DNA of 64,000 bases from Methylovorus glucosotrophus (GTDB taxonomy: Bacteria; Pseudomonadota; Gammaproteobacteria; Burkholderiales; Methylophilaceae). The first letter of the stretch is position 1. Every line of letters starts with the position of its first letter. Shown piece after piece: positions 54,765-63,706 of this stretch. The stretch covers positions 1,240,001-1,304,000 of the forward strand of contig NZ_VMSE01000001.1 of NCBI RefSeq assembly GCF_009858335.1, written 5' to 3'. The notes below the pieces were generated by a model, which was not told the origin of the DNA, did not search any database, and was given only the letters and a program-made list of their open reading frames with translations. Position numbers and translations under genes: made by a program.

Positions 54765-55166
54765 TCAACTGAGGCGCAACTCGCAGGCGAGGGCGCATTG
54801 CAGGGGTAATCCCGCTGCGGTAAAGAATTGCATCATGGTTTCCGCTGACCACGTATCCAGGAGGATGTGCACGTTACCATCCACCGTGCTCTGTACCGGT
54901 TGGGCTTGAATCGTCGCCATGGCCTGATCCAGCAAGTCTAGCGATGTCACTACCGAATCTGCCTTGGGCAATAACACCACACTCAAACTGCACGGCCTGT
55001 GGGGCGACTCGGATGCGCCGATCGCACGTAATTGTGTCGGTTGATGGATGTGCCATGGAAACAGATAAAGCCCGAGGCTCTGCTCGGGGCGGCCACTGAT
55101 GACAGGGCAGGGTAACTGGCTTGCCAGTAGCGATTGCAGCGCGTCCAGGCTGTGCTTGAGTGACAT
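54765..55166 (-). CDS. Small DUF4255-like (Pvc16 N-terminal-like) protein
   Basis: 133-aa protein. Start choice: ATG at 55166 gives MSLKHSLDALQSLLASQL; a longer frame from 55604 runs antiphase through the chemoreceptor gene and is an artefact. The layout (an early LYLFPWHIHQ, a central LSVVLLPKADSVVTSLDLLDQAMATI, and an end ALACELRLS) resembles the Pvc16/DUF4255 domain of contractile-injection tube-cap proteins. The similarity is by pattern only and no injection-system gene is nearby. It lies between the chemoreceptor and the HPP gene on the same strand, behind the chemoreceptor's terminator. Confidence 0.5.
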   Translation of the reverse strand: MSLKHSLDALQSLLASQLPCPVISGRPEQSLGLYLFPWHIHQPTQLRAIGASESPHRPCSLSVVLLPKADSVVTSLDLLDQAMATIQAQPVQSTVDGNVHILLDTWSAETMMQFFTAAGLPLQCALACELRLS

Positions 55167-55237
55167 GATGTAGCCTTCTCCATCGGGAATGTGTGCAGCA
55201 TACCCGATTCGGCGCATATCGCTCCTCCCCAAATAAC

Positions 55238-55261
55238 AAGACCTCCACGCGGGAGGTCTTG
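55238..55261 (-). terminator. Intrinsic terminator after the chemoreceptor gene
   Basis: CAAGACCTCC-CGCG-TGGAGGTCTTG on the minus strand (10-bp stem), then TTATTT. It lies about 10 bases after the chemoreceptor stop. Confidence 0.8.
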
Positions 55262-55269
55262 TACAAGGG

Positions 55270-58200
55270 TTAAAACTCTTCCCAGTCGCCTTCGTCAGGG
55301 GCTTTGACGGCAACGCGCAAGGGAGCCGCAGATCGTCCGCCACTCTCTGCCCTGAAAGGCTTGGGGCTGGGCAGACGGGCGGGCGCTGCGCTGGCGCGGC
55401 CGGTATCGTTTTCGGAGGTTTTGAACTGACGTATGGATTCCACCAGATTATTGGCTTGCTCCATGAGCGACTCGGCAGCGGCAGCGGCTTCTTCCACCAG
55501 AGCGGCATTTTGCTGGGTGACTTCGTCCATTTGCGTGACCGCTTTGTTGACCTGATCGATGCCCGAGCTTTGCTCGATGGAGGCTGCGGTGATTTCGCCC
55601 ACAATATTGGAAACGCGTTTGACCGAATTGACGATTTCTTCCATGGTCTTGCCCGCGTTTTCTACCTGACGCGTACCTTCGGTGGTTTTGCCCACGGAAT
55701 CTGCGATCAACTCCTTGATCTCCTTGGCGGCCACGGCCGAGCGTTGCGCCAGATTGCGCACTTCACCGGCGACCACGGCAAAGCCGCGGCCCTGTTCACC
55801 AGCCCTGGCGGCTTCGACGGCGGCATTCAAGGCCAGGATATTGGTCTGGAAGGCAATGCCATCAATGACGGAGATGATGTCCTCGATCTTGTGCGAGCTT
55901 TCGTTGATGGCGGCCATGGTATTCACGACATCCGAAACAACTTCGCCGCCACGCTCGGCAATGCTGGTGGCGGTGATGGCAAGCTGGTTGGCCTGCTTGG
56001 CATTTTCCGCATTCTGCTTCACGGTGGAGGCGAGCTGCTCCATGCTGGAAGCCGTTTCTTCCAGCGATGAGGCTTGCTCCTCGGTGCGCTGCGACAGATC
56101 GATATTGCCTTTGGAGATTTCATTGGCGGCGGTATTGATGGTCTCTGCTGCTTCTTTAACCGTGACGATAGGTGTGGCGATCATTTCCAGCGTTTCGTTC
56201 ACGCCCTCGACGATCTTGCGGAAATCGCCCTGATGGTTTGTGGCATCGGCCCGCACATATACCCGCCCATCGCGGGCGGCATCGGCCAGCATGCCGGCAT
56301 CCTGCACCAGCGCATTGATGGCGCTGATACAGGTGTTCAGGTTCTGGCGTATGGTGTTGAAGTCACCTTGATACTCTTCAGTAATGGCAGGCGGGATATG
56401 CCCTTGCGAGATACGTTTGACGCAATCGGCGGCTACATTCAGCGGACCGATCACCGTATCCAGCGTGTTATTGACGCCTTCGACAATCTTGCGGAAATCC
56501 CCCTGGTGACGGCTGGCATCCGCACGGGTTGACAGCAGGCCCTGGGCACCAGCCTCTGCCAGCATGGCGGTATCTGCCACCATGGCATTGATGGCGTCTA
56601 TACACTGGTTGAGGTTGTTTTTAAGAGTGTTGAAGTCGCCACTGTAGTCATCGGTGATCTTGGCCGGGATGTTGCCTTTGGAAATGGCGTCTACGTAATG
56701 CGCAGCGACATTCAAGGGGCCGATGACGGCATCCAGCGTGTTATTGACGCCCTCGACAATCTTGCGGAAATCGCCCTGGTGACGGCTGGCGTCGGCGCGC
56801 GTGGAAAGATTGCCCGCAATGGCGGCCTGCGCCAGCATGTCTGCATCCGCAATCAGGCTCTTCAGGTTGCTGCGTACTTGTTCAATGGTGTGATTGATCT
56901 CGGCCTTTTTGCCGGGAAAGCGCTCCAGGGGCGCCTCAAAATTGCCTTCGCCAAAGGCTTTCACTACCTGCATGGCTTTGTTGTTGAGTTCGATATGGCC
57001 ATGCACCATGCTGTTGACGCCGTGTGCCAGATCGCGGAATGCCCCTTCAAAATTGCTTTCGGTGACCCGCGCATCGGTCTCTCCGCGGTCGTGCGCCTCG
57101 CTCATGACGGTCATCTGCGAAATCAGTGTCTGAATATTGCCGCCCAGCTGCGCCATGGAACCATTGAGTGCCGCCATTTCATCACTGCCCTTTACCGTGA
57201 TCTTGGCTGACAAATCGCCCTTGGACAGACGTTTGATAGTGCCGACGCTCTCCTGCAGCGGGCTGATGACCATGCGATTGAGAAAGAAATACAGGATGCC
57301 GACCAGCACGATCACCGAGACGATGCCCACCACGATCGCAATGTTGCGGATAGTGTAGATCTGCGCCATGACTACATCCATGGGAACGGTCAGCACCAGT
57401 GCCCAGGGCGTGACACTATTGCCAACCTTGATGGGGGCGTAGGTGCGGTATACCAGTGTGCCCGAGGCATCCTGATCGATATGGCTAAACGCTGTTCCTG
57501 CCTGAATTTTTTGCAGGATGGCTTTGGCATCCCCTTGCTTGTCCATCGGTTTGCCAATGTTCTCCGGGCTGGCACTGGCGACATAATTGCCACCGTAGGT
57601 AATCAGCTCGGCATAGCTGCCTGCATATGGCTTGATGGCACCGACAATCGCCTGCATGCCGGAAAGCGGAATGTCAAACCCCGTCACCCCCACAAAACCT
57701 CCGTTGTGTTGAATGGGGATGCTGATGGTGGTAATCAGCGTATCTTTGCCCGCAATCTTGTACATATAAGGCTCCAGCAGTGTTTCCTTGCCAGAGTTTT
57801 TGGCGAGCAGATAGTAATCGCCTGCCCCTGCCGTGTTGTAATCCACCAGGGCCTCAAGAATGACGGAACCACTTCCGCTGTTCCAGTAGGGGATATAGCG
57901 GCCGGTGGCGTCGTGCCCGGCCGCGTTGACGAAATCCTTGTCCTTGCCATCAAAGGCATTGGGTTCCCATAACGTCCATGCGCCAACGAGGTCAGGGTTC
58001 TGTCTGAGCGAATTCGCCAGCAGGTTATCTATCGCCGCGCGACTCTCCTGATGGGTAGCTTTCATGGCCAGCATGGTTCTGGCGTTTGCCCTGGCCGTTA
58101 CCACGGCTCTATCCAGTATTTCCTGCGCCTGTTCCCGGCCAACCAGGGCGGATTCATCGACCAGCTTCAGGGCTGTTTTCTTTTCTACTTCAATGGATTG

Positions 58201-58305
58201 GTTGATGATGGTGGCAATGGTGACGGTAAAGCCGATCATCGCCACCACCGTCACAATCAAGGCGATTTTTAAACGTATGCTCATGTCAGACAGGGCGGAT
58301 TTCAT
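55270..58305 (-). CDS. Methyl-accepting chemotaxis protein with double-Cache and multi-HAMP repeats
   Basis: 1011-aa receptor. A first membrane segment is near residues 12-32 ([20 protein letters not shown]), with a periplasmic dCache domain (~40-310, with [20 protein letters not shown]) and a second membrane segment (~322-345). Then come a HAMP domain and a long stretch of three tandem ~92-residue repeats, each with [18 protein letters not shown] or a close variant. The signalling hairpin [20 protein letters not shown] is intact, and the C-terminus is DWEEF, the CheR-tethering type pentapeptide. This multi-HAMP form is rare compared with short receptors. The ligand is unknown. Confidence 0.93.
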   Translation of the reverse strand: MKSALSDMSIRLKIALIVTVVAMIGFTVTIATIINQSIEVEKKTALKLVDESALVGREQAQEILDRAVVTARANARTMLAMKATHQESRAAIDNLLANSLRQNPDLVGAWTLWEPNAFDGKDKDFVNAAGHDATGRYIPYWNSGSGSVILEALVDYNTAGAGDYYLLAKNSGKETLLEPYMYKIAGKDTLITTISIPIQHNGGFVGVTGFDIPLSGMQAIVGAIKPYAGSYAELITYGGNYVASASPENIGKPMDKQGDAKAILQKIQAGTAFSHIDQDASGTLVYRTYAPIKVGNSVTPWALVLTVPMDVVMAQIYTIRNIAIVVGIVSVIVLVGILYFFLNRMVISPLQESVGTIKRLSKGDLSAKITVKGSDEMAALNGSMAQLGGNIQTLISQMTVMSEAHDRGETDARVTESNFEGAFRDLAHGVNSMVHGHIELNNKAMQVVKAFGEGNFEAPLERFPGKKAEINHTIEQVRSNLKSLIADADMLAQAAIAGNLSTRADASRHQGDFRKIVEGVNNTLDAVIGPLNVAAHYVDAISKGNIPAKITDDYSGDFNTLKNNLNQCIDAINAMVADTAMLAEAGAQGLLSTRADASRHQGDFRKIVEGVNNTLDTVIGPLNVAADCVKRISQGHIPPAITEEYQGDFNTIRQNLNTCISAINALVQDAGMLADAARDGRVYVRADATNHQGDFRKIVEGVNETLEMIATPIVTVKEAAETINTAANEISKGNIDLSQRTEEQASSLEETASSMEQLASTVKQNAENAKQANQLAITATSIAERGGEVVSDVVNTMAAINESSHKIEDIISVIDGIAFQTNILALNAAVEAARAGEQGRGFAVVAGEVRNLAQRSAVAAKEIKELIADSVGKTTEGTRQVENAGKTMEEIVNSVKRVSNIVGEITAASIEQSSGIDQVNKAVTQMDEVTQQNAALVEEAAAAAESLMEQANNLVESIRQFKTSENDTGRASAAPARLPSPKPFRAESGGRSAAPLRVAVKAPDEGDWEEF
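56199..56810 (-). repeat. 276-bp tandem repeat inside the chemoreceptor gene
   Basis: Three near-identical segments that begin around 56200, 56474 and 56748 share the block TCGACAATCTTGCGGAAATC and CCCTGGTGACGGCTGGC, with more drift in the one at 56200. They encode tandem HAMP-like units of about 92 residues. Confidence 0.85.
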
Positions 58306-58906
58306 AGAGCCTCTTCAAAAAAACCTTTTAAAAAAACATAGTGGAATTCGGTGCTAAATCGCGCATTGGCAAAGGAAAGCCCGCGCATGAACTGCCATGG
58401 ATGACTTACCCCAAAGGCCTGGTGATTAAATAAAACAATTAGTTTTATTACGACGACTTGGCGTAAAAGTTGAGGCTGGATGTAAAGTTTTATTGAATAG
58501 CCAGCCGGACACTGCCGCGCTTGAGTGGTGCTATGGATTTTCAGGCGGGTAAAGACATCCTCGCAGATGCGCCATCATGACGTGTTGAAACAAGCCTGAA
58601 TTGCCGCGTTTTAAGCCAGAAATGGCTGCCCCTAGGGGTAATTACTCCTGCCTGATCAATCTACTACTATCTGTTCACAAGTTTCAGTTTCATGGCGGCG
58701 CTTTGTTTTAAACCGCTAAAACTCTTCAATAAGCAGCGCGTTTTATATTGAGATACACCGCAATAAGGCCATTACGTAAATAAGCCATTGTTGATGGTTC
58801 TGGGATGAATAAATCGAACTATTTGCTCATTCTCCAGTAATGAATCGCGTAAACAACCTGATTGCCGTTGCTTGGAATGCAATATTTCAATCAAAAGGGG
58901 GAAGTA
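58306..58906. other. 600-bp intergenic region before the small-gene island
   Basis: No convincing gene. AT-richer than its surroundings. AATAAAAC-aatta-GTTTTATT at 58429-58449 is an 8-bp inverted repeat. No clear flagellar sigma-28 promoter for the chemoreceptor was recognised. Confidence 0.6.
58429..58449. repeat. AT-rich inverted repeat
   Basis: AATAAAAC-AATTA-GTTTTATT, perfect 8-bp arms, about 125 bases upstream of the chemoreceptor start on the minus strand. Could be a regulator site; function unknown. Confidence 0.45.
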
Positions 58907-59116
58907 ATGAATCTTTATGTGGTGTTGGTCTACCTGGTTGGCAGTGTAAATGCACATTTAACCGAGCCTATGGTGATTGATGGCCTTGAGTCAGAGGCGA
59001 TATGCACCTCGCTGGCAGATAAAATCTCCAGTACCGGAGTCATGAAAGCGCAGTGTTTCCTATCAACAAGTAAAACTGCATCCATTGATCGCAAAGAGTC
59101 AGCCAGAAAGAATTAA
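58907..59116 (+). CDS. Small protein with hydrophobic N-terminus, unrecognised
   Basis: 69-aa protein (start MNLYVVLVYLVGSVNAHLTE). The first ~18 residues are hydrophobic and end in VNAH, like a signal peptide, which would leave a ~50-residue exported peptide with two Cys (ICTSLADK and AQCFLSTS). Start choice: ATG at 58907 follows AAAAGGGGGAAG, much better than the open frame from 58862. No family recognised. First of three small genes on this strand. Confidence 0.6.
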   Translation: MNLYVVLVYLVGSVNAHLTEPMVIDGLESEAICTSLADKISSTGVMKAQCFLSTSKTASIDRKESARKN

Positions 59117-59177
59117 GCGGGTGCTGGTTTGAATTTACTCTTTGTTATAAATCGTGGTATTTCGCAGGAGTTAATAA

Positions 59178-59474
59178 TTGGACTACGATAATTTCAGACT
59201 TTTTGATCATTTGGCGGAGCTTGTCTGCTGTATTGACGAGTGCAAATTTAACCCACGCGAACGCGAGCTTTTTCCTTTCTATTATTCCGAGGCAATCCAG
59301 ATCATTGATCGCGTTGAGTCCCAGGGCTATAGCTCATCAAAATTGAGGCAGTACCTCAATCAAATCAATGAGTACTTTAAAATCAATGATGTATTGATGA
59401 AAACAATAGACGATACGCATAATGAAATTGCCCAGATCATGGGCGAAGAATCGAAATATTTGTACGGCGAGTGA
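59178..59474 (+). CDS. Small acidic helical protein, unrecognised
   Basis: 98-aa protein, mostly helical and acidic (MDYDNFRLFDHLAELVCCID, later KINDVLMKTIDDTHNEIAQI). The TTG start has AGGAG 7 bases upstream, which supports translation. Contains three Cys near residues 17-22. No membrane segment and no known domain. It lies 61 bases behind the previous small gene. Confidence 0.6.
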   Translation: MDYDNFRLFDHLAELVCCIDECKFNPRERELFPFYYSEAIQIIDRVESQGYSSSKLRQYLNQINEYFKINDVLMKTIDDTHNEIAQIMGEESKYLYGE

Positions 59475-59850
59475 GATCCTCTATATCCCAGTGCGGTGCC
59501 TGTTGCCCAATAAGGTGGCCGACATGGGAATGAGCTTGGTAACCAGGTCTTATCATGCTCGCGTGTTTTTGAATGCACTATAAAACTAGTGACCTTTCGA
59601 ATGAGATTGTTAACAGCATGCAATAATCTTCATCCATTTTTCACAGCATTTATCTCATCTTCATACGGCTGATCTGGTAAAGAAACCACATTCAAATATT
59701 GGTTTTTCGTCAGTTAAAACTTATTCTGGCTTGATTAAAAAAGAAAGAAAGATCATTATTGCTTTCTTGATGGAACCTGTTCTTTGTAAAAGAATCCACA
59801 TCATCAGAAGTTCCAGTTTCTTACCTACCCTATAATCTAAGGAGAATTTG
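59475..59850. other. 375-bp gap in the small-gene island
   Basis: No gene seen. AT-rich, with a short GAACCTGTTC palindrome near 59773 and a TATAAT at 59831-59836. Confidence 0.55.
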
Positions 59851-60120
59851 ATGGCCAACTACAAACGCCGAACTAAAGAAGAGATGATTAAAGATCTTGA
59901 AGAAAAACTTAACAAACTTAAAAATGCAGCACCCAGGAAGGAAAAGCCAGAGCTGAGCATGAGCAGCGAAGGCTTAAGTGCAGTTGCCGATGCAGTCGAT
60001 TTTGCAGCTAAAGCAAACAAGGTGAAAGTGGCAGATATTCTTATTTTGATCGCTAAAGCCAAACGTACCGGCCTGGTTATTGAAGGCGGTCGTCGTTCCC
60101 GTAATTCGGTTCAATCCTAA
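59851..60120 (+). CDS. Small basic coiled-coil protein, unrecognised
   Basis: 89-aa basic protein. Residues 5-30 are a charged coiled coil (RRTKEEMIKDLEEKLNKLKN), the middle is Ala-rich (LSAVADAVDFAAKANKVK), and the end is Arg/Ser-rich. The shape recalls a small nucleoid or DNA-binding protein, but the H-NS C-terminal motif is absent. AAGGAG lies 6 bases before the ATG. No family recognised. A long hairpin follows the stop. Confidence 0.65.
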   Translation: MANYKRRTKEEMIKDLEEKLNKLKNAAPRKEKPELSMSSEGLSAVADAVDFAAKANKVKVADILILIAKAKRTGLVIEGGRRSRNSVQS

Positions 60121-60591
60121 TTTATTGCATTCAGCGATGCCTTCATCATGCTTGAATCGCAATTGGGCATGATGGTATCGAGCTTGCATCCGAGGCGGGA
60201 GATTTCATGGTGAATAAGCATCGAATTGAAGATTTCTCGCCTCAACTTCTGTTGCCCTCAGTATCAGCTTTCCGTTTTAACTGGTCTCAAACGTAGTTGG
60301 TACACATTGATGTCTGGCCACTTTCGCAAACCAGACTTCTCATATCTGCTCCTCTTTTACTTCTCCATTTCATTCTTATACATCCATCCGATCTTGATTC
60401 CATGATCAACATGGCGTTGATCTGGGGTTAAATAGAGTCCTAGCCCAATAAGGCTTTTCGGCGATTAGTCATGGCTCACGCGCAGCGAGTATGCATCATC
60501 CCCAACGGGCGAGGTCTGTGGCATGATTTATGTCCTTATGATTAAAAAAACAACGTGCGTCTTCGTGCGCGCAACCCGGCATGGATAATTT
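60121..60591. other. 470-bp intergenic region before the sensor kinase
   Basis: No gene with support. A hairpin at 60136-60179 sits behind the small basic-protein gene. The promoter of the sensor kinase should be here but was not recognised. Confidence 0.55.
60136..60179 (+). repeat. Long hairpin after the small basic-protein gene
   Basis: CATCATGC (60144-60151) pairs perfectly with GCATGATG (60167-60174) over a 15-base loop. The outer CGATGC/GTATCG pairs extend it with one wobble and a bulge. No T-run. Possibly a terminator-like or mRNA-protecting structure. Confidence 0.5.
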
Positions 60592-62310
60592 ATGAGTCTA
60601 CGATTTCGATTGAACCTGCTGATTACCCTGCTATTGCTGGTGTTCATGAGCGTGGTCGGGTTTGTCATCATCCGCGGCATGAAGGCATCTACTCAAGAGG
60701 GCGTCGAGGCCGCTACGCGCGTGACCGTGCAATTGCTGGATACGGTGATTCTTAGTTCGTATCAAAATCCTGAGTGGGGCTATACGCATGAGGTCATGCA
60801 TCGCTTTTTGCTGTCCCTCGGCCACGTGCGCAGCAATGAAATCATTCTTTATGACCTGCACGGCAATTTGCTGTTCAAGTCACCTCCCTCCAAATACCGG
60901 GCGGATGAAAATCCACCACGTTGGTTCGTCAAGCTGATCGAGCCTGAGCAGGAAGTCGTGATGCGCCGCATCCGCTTTGGCATGCTGGTCGTCGTGTCTA
61001 ACCCCGGTGGCGCTATTCGTGAAGCATGGAGCCGGTTGAGCAATCTGTTCTGGATCAATCTTGGTTTTTTTGTGGTCCTGAATGCCATGGTGTACTGGAT
61101 GCTGGGGCGGTGGCTGAGGCCGGTAGAGCCCATGCTCAAAGCAATCAACCAGATGGAGCAGGGGGATTTGACGGTGCGCTTGCCCGAATTCAAGCTGCCG
61201 GAGTTTTCCAAGATTGCCCATAACTTTAACCAGATGGGCGAGTCGCTGCTGGCGCGCACCGATGAAAGCCGCCGTCTGGCCCTGATCGTTAAACAGACGG
61301 CCGATGCCATCATGATCCATGATCTGGATGGCAACATTTCATTCTGGAATGCGGCGGCACAGCGCATGTTCGGCTATGCACCTGAGGATATCATCGGCAA
61401 GTCGGCCGCGATTCTTATCCCGCCTGGCTATGAGGCCGAACTGGAGTCCAATTTTGCCGCCATCAAGCAAATGCAGAAAGTGGAGAACCACGATACGCAA
61501 CGCGTGGCACGCGATGGCAAGTTGCGAGATATTTCCTTAACGGCAGCGCCCTTGGTGGATCCGCATTCGGGTGAGGTGATAGGTGAAATATGCAGCATGC
61601 GCGATATTACCGAACGCAAGCAGGCGGAAGAGGCTGCGCTGCGGCTGGAGGAGAATCGTCAGCTGACACAGCTGATTCAGCATCACATTGAAGATGAGCG
61701 CCGCAGTCTGGCGCGTGAGCTGCATGATGAGCTGGGGCAATATGTCACTGCGATCAAAACCTTTGCCGTGGGCATTTCCAACAAAACCACGGAAGCCATG
61801 CCCGATATTGCGGCTAACGCGCAAACGATAGTGGCCGCCGCCAATCATATCTACGATGGCATGCACAATATTATTCGCCAGTTGCGCCCCGGCTCACTGG
61901 ATAATCTGGGCTTGTCGGAAACCCTGCGCGATGCGATTACCAATTGGCAGGGGCAGCATCCGGATGTACGCTTTACGTTGAACTTATCCGGGCCGTTGGA
62001 TGACTTAGGGGAAACGCTGAATATTAATCTTTTCCGTATTGTGCAGGAGTCAGTCACCAATGCGTTGCGGCATGCGCAGGCAACCCAGATTAATATACGC
62101 TTGATAAAAACAACGGAAGGCGCATTGCAGCTTTCCATACAGGATAATGGTGTGGGCATGAATATATGTAATGTGGATCAATCCAAGCATTTTGGCTTGC
62201 TGGGCATGCGTGAGCGCGTGCAGGCGCTGCATGGAACCTTTAATGTTGACTCGCTGATGGAACAAGGGACCCAGATCATGGTGACTATTCCCGCGCGAGG
62301 TGCCGCATGA
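60592..62310 (+). CDS. NarX/UhpB-type sensor histidine kinase
   Basis: 572-aa membrane kinase. Segments lie at ~7-29 (LNLLITLLLLVFMSVVGFVIIR) and ~151-171 (LFWINLGFFVVLNAMVYWML), with a ~120-residue periplasmic loop between. A HAMP domain, a PAS domain (LIVKQTADAIMIHDLDGNIS) and a HisKA_3 domain with His378 (SLARELHDELGQYVTAI) follow. The ATPase end has VQESVTNALRHA, DNGVG and FGLLGMRERV. It is followed by its LuxR-type partner in an ATGA overlap. The signal is unknown. Confidence 0.92.
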   Translation: MSLRFRLNLLITLLLLVFMSVVGFVIIRGMKASTQEGVEAATRVTVQLLDTVILSSYQNPEWGYTHEVMHRFLLSLGHVRSNEIILYDLHGNLLFKSPPSKYRADENPPRWFVKLIEPEQEVVMRRIRFGMLVVVSNPGGAIREAWSRLSNLFWINLGFFVVLNAMVYWMLGRWLRPVEPMLKAINQMEQGDLTVRLPEFKLPEFSKIAHNFNQMGESLLARTDESRRLALIVKQTADAIMIHDLDGNISFWNAAAQRMFGYAPEDIIGKSAAILIPPGYEAELESNFAAIKQMQKVENHDTQRVARDGKLRDISLTAAPLVDPHSGEVIGEICSMRDITERKQAEEAALRLEENRQLTQLIQHHIEDERRSLARELHDELGQYVTAIKTFAVGISNKTTEAMPDIAANAQTIVAAANHIYDGMHNIIRQLRPGSLDNLGLSETLRDAITNWQGQHPDVRFTLNLSGPLDDLGETLNINLFRIVQESVTNALRHAQATQINIRLIKTTEGALQLSIQDNGVGMNICNVDQSKHFGLLGMRERVQALHGTFNVDSLMEQGTQIMVTIPARGAA

Positions 62311-62948
62311 GCGAGCCCATCAAGGTCATGCTGGTTGACGACCATGCCGTGGTGCGCATGGGTTTCAAGATGTTGCTGGAGTCGGCTTCGGATATCAAAG
62401 TGATTGCCGAAGCTGAAAATGGCGAGCAGGGCATCAAGCTTTACATGGAACATCATCCGGATGTGGTCGTCATGGATATTACGATGCCCGGTATTGGCGG
62501 GCTCGAGGCGATTGAGCGCATCATGGCCAAGGATAGTTCGGCCAAGGTGCTGGTGTTGTCTGCCCATGAGGATTCAGTGCATCCCAAGCGCGTGCTGAAT
62601 GCAGGCGCCATGGGCTATCTCACCAAGCGCAGTGCTGCTGAGGAATTGATCAAGGCCATACGCACGGTGGCGGGCAATAAACGTTATCTGGAAGCGACCG
62701 TCGCCCAGCAGATGGCCATTCAGCAACTATCCGGCGAGGCAAATCCGGTGGACGTGCTTTCGGACCGTGAGTTCGAGGTGTTTATCGCGCTGGCTAAAGG
62801 AAAGACCACGAATGATATTGCCGAAACACTAAGCCTGTCGCCACGCACAGTAGGCACGCACCTCTACAATATCAAGCAAAAGCTGAACGCCAATAACTCG
62901 GCCGAGATTGCGCTGATTGCCATGCGCTCAGGCCTGATTGATCCCTGA
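62307..62948 (+). CDS. LuxR/NarL-family response regulator
   Basis: 213-aa regulator. Receiver residues are Asp11-Asp12, Asp57 (VVVMDITMPG) and a Lys in GYLTKRSAAEEL. The C-terminal LuxR helix-turn-helix is LSDREFEVFIALAKGKTTND and NDIAETLSLSPRTVGTHLYNI. Its start overlaps the kinase stop by 4 bases. Target genes are unknown. Confidence 0.95.
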   Translation: MSEPIKVMLVDDHAVVRMGFKMLLESASDIKVIAEAENGEQGIKLYMEHHPDVVVMDITMPGIGGLEAIERIMAKDSSAKVLVLSAHEDSVHPKRVLNAGAMGYLTKRSAAEELIKAIRTVAGNKRYLEATVAQQMAIQQLSGEANPVDVLSDREFEVFIALAKGKTTNDIAETLSLSPRTVGTHLYNIKQKLNANNSAEIALIAMRSGLIDP

Positions 62949-62952
62949 GCGT

Positions 62953-63630
62953 TTAATGTCCTGGGTAGCGGGCGACATTCAGCTCACCCGCACCAGCGAC
63001 TTCTACCACGGCATAATCGCCGCTCTTCATGCGTCCGAAATCGGGAGGAATGAGGAAAGTAATGGGCTGATGGTTATCCCCTACAGGCGCGCCAGTCGCC
63101 AGTTGCCAACGCGGCCATTCGGTTGTTGGTGGAAGCCCTGCAGCTCCCATAAGGCGGGCTTTTTCCAGAATGGAGCGCTTTTCATCGCCTATCAGCAGAT
63201 TCCATAACTCCACGCGCACCAGTTTGCTTTGCACCAGCGCTGCCTGCGTTTTGCTGTTAACTTCAGCCGCTGTCGCGCCATTTGCCATCGCCTGGTCTGG
63301 CACGGATGGTGTATTGGTTGAGGCTTGCCGGTAATCCGGCAAAGGTTCTTTTACGGTTTCCACCGTGGAAAAGCCGGAGGTAACAAAACTTGCCCAGTAT
63401 GGGTCTGGCTCGGTGTCTTTGAGAGGCAGGCTGCGGCTGGCTTCATCCTGTTTCAGCAAGTAGTTGTCGTATGCATCTGAGGTGGTCTTGTCCAGGCTGC
63501 GCATGGCCACTGACTGGGCTATTTGCTGGGCAATGGGCCCGCCCATGCAGCCTGTGAGCCACAGGGCAAGGCAGGGCGCAATAAGCTTGCCTGCAAAACG
63601 ACCTATGTGTTCACGATTTGCTGCCAACAT
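62953..63630 (-). CDS. Lipoprotein, unrecognised
   Basis: 225-aa protein with a lipoprotein signal (APCLALWLTGC, lipobox LTGC near residues 25-28). The rest has no domain I recognise: a helical middle (PDQAMANGATAAEVNSKTQA, then ALVQSKLVRVELWNLLIGDE) and a beta-rich end. It converges with the two-component genes, ending 4 bases after their stop. Confidence 0.75.
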   Translation of the reverse strand: MLAANREHIGRFAGKLIAPCLALWLTGCMGGPIAQQIAQSVAMRSLDKTTSDAYDNYLLKQDEASRSLPLKDTEPDPYWASFVTSGFSTVETVKEPLPDYRQASTNTPSVPDQAMANGATAAEVNSKTQAALVQSKLVRVELWNLLIGDEKRSILEKARLMGAAGLPPTTEWPRWQLATGAPVGDNHQPITFLIPPDFGRMKSGDYAVVEVAGAGELNVARYPGH

Positions 63631-63706
63631 TCTGAAATCCAGCGTGGGGTGTGGTGTGAAGACTAATCGTTCTTTAAGTGCTTGTCTAGCTTGAGTAAAC
63701 GCGCTT

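Noticed and set aside
55167..55604. Longer start for the DUF4255-like gene
   Set aside because: The extension reads a different frame of the chemoreceptor gene and crosses its terminator; the ATG at 55166 is better.
59831..59836. TATAAT just before the small basic-protein gene
   Set aside because: Transcription from it would start inside the ribosome site, and no -35 hexamer is present.
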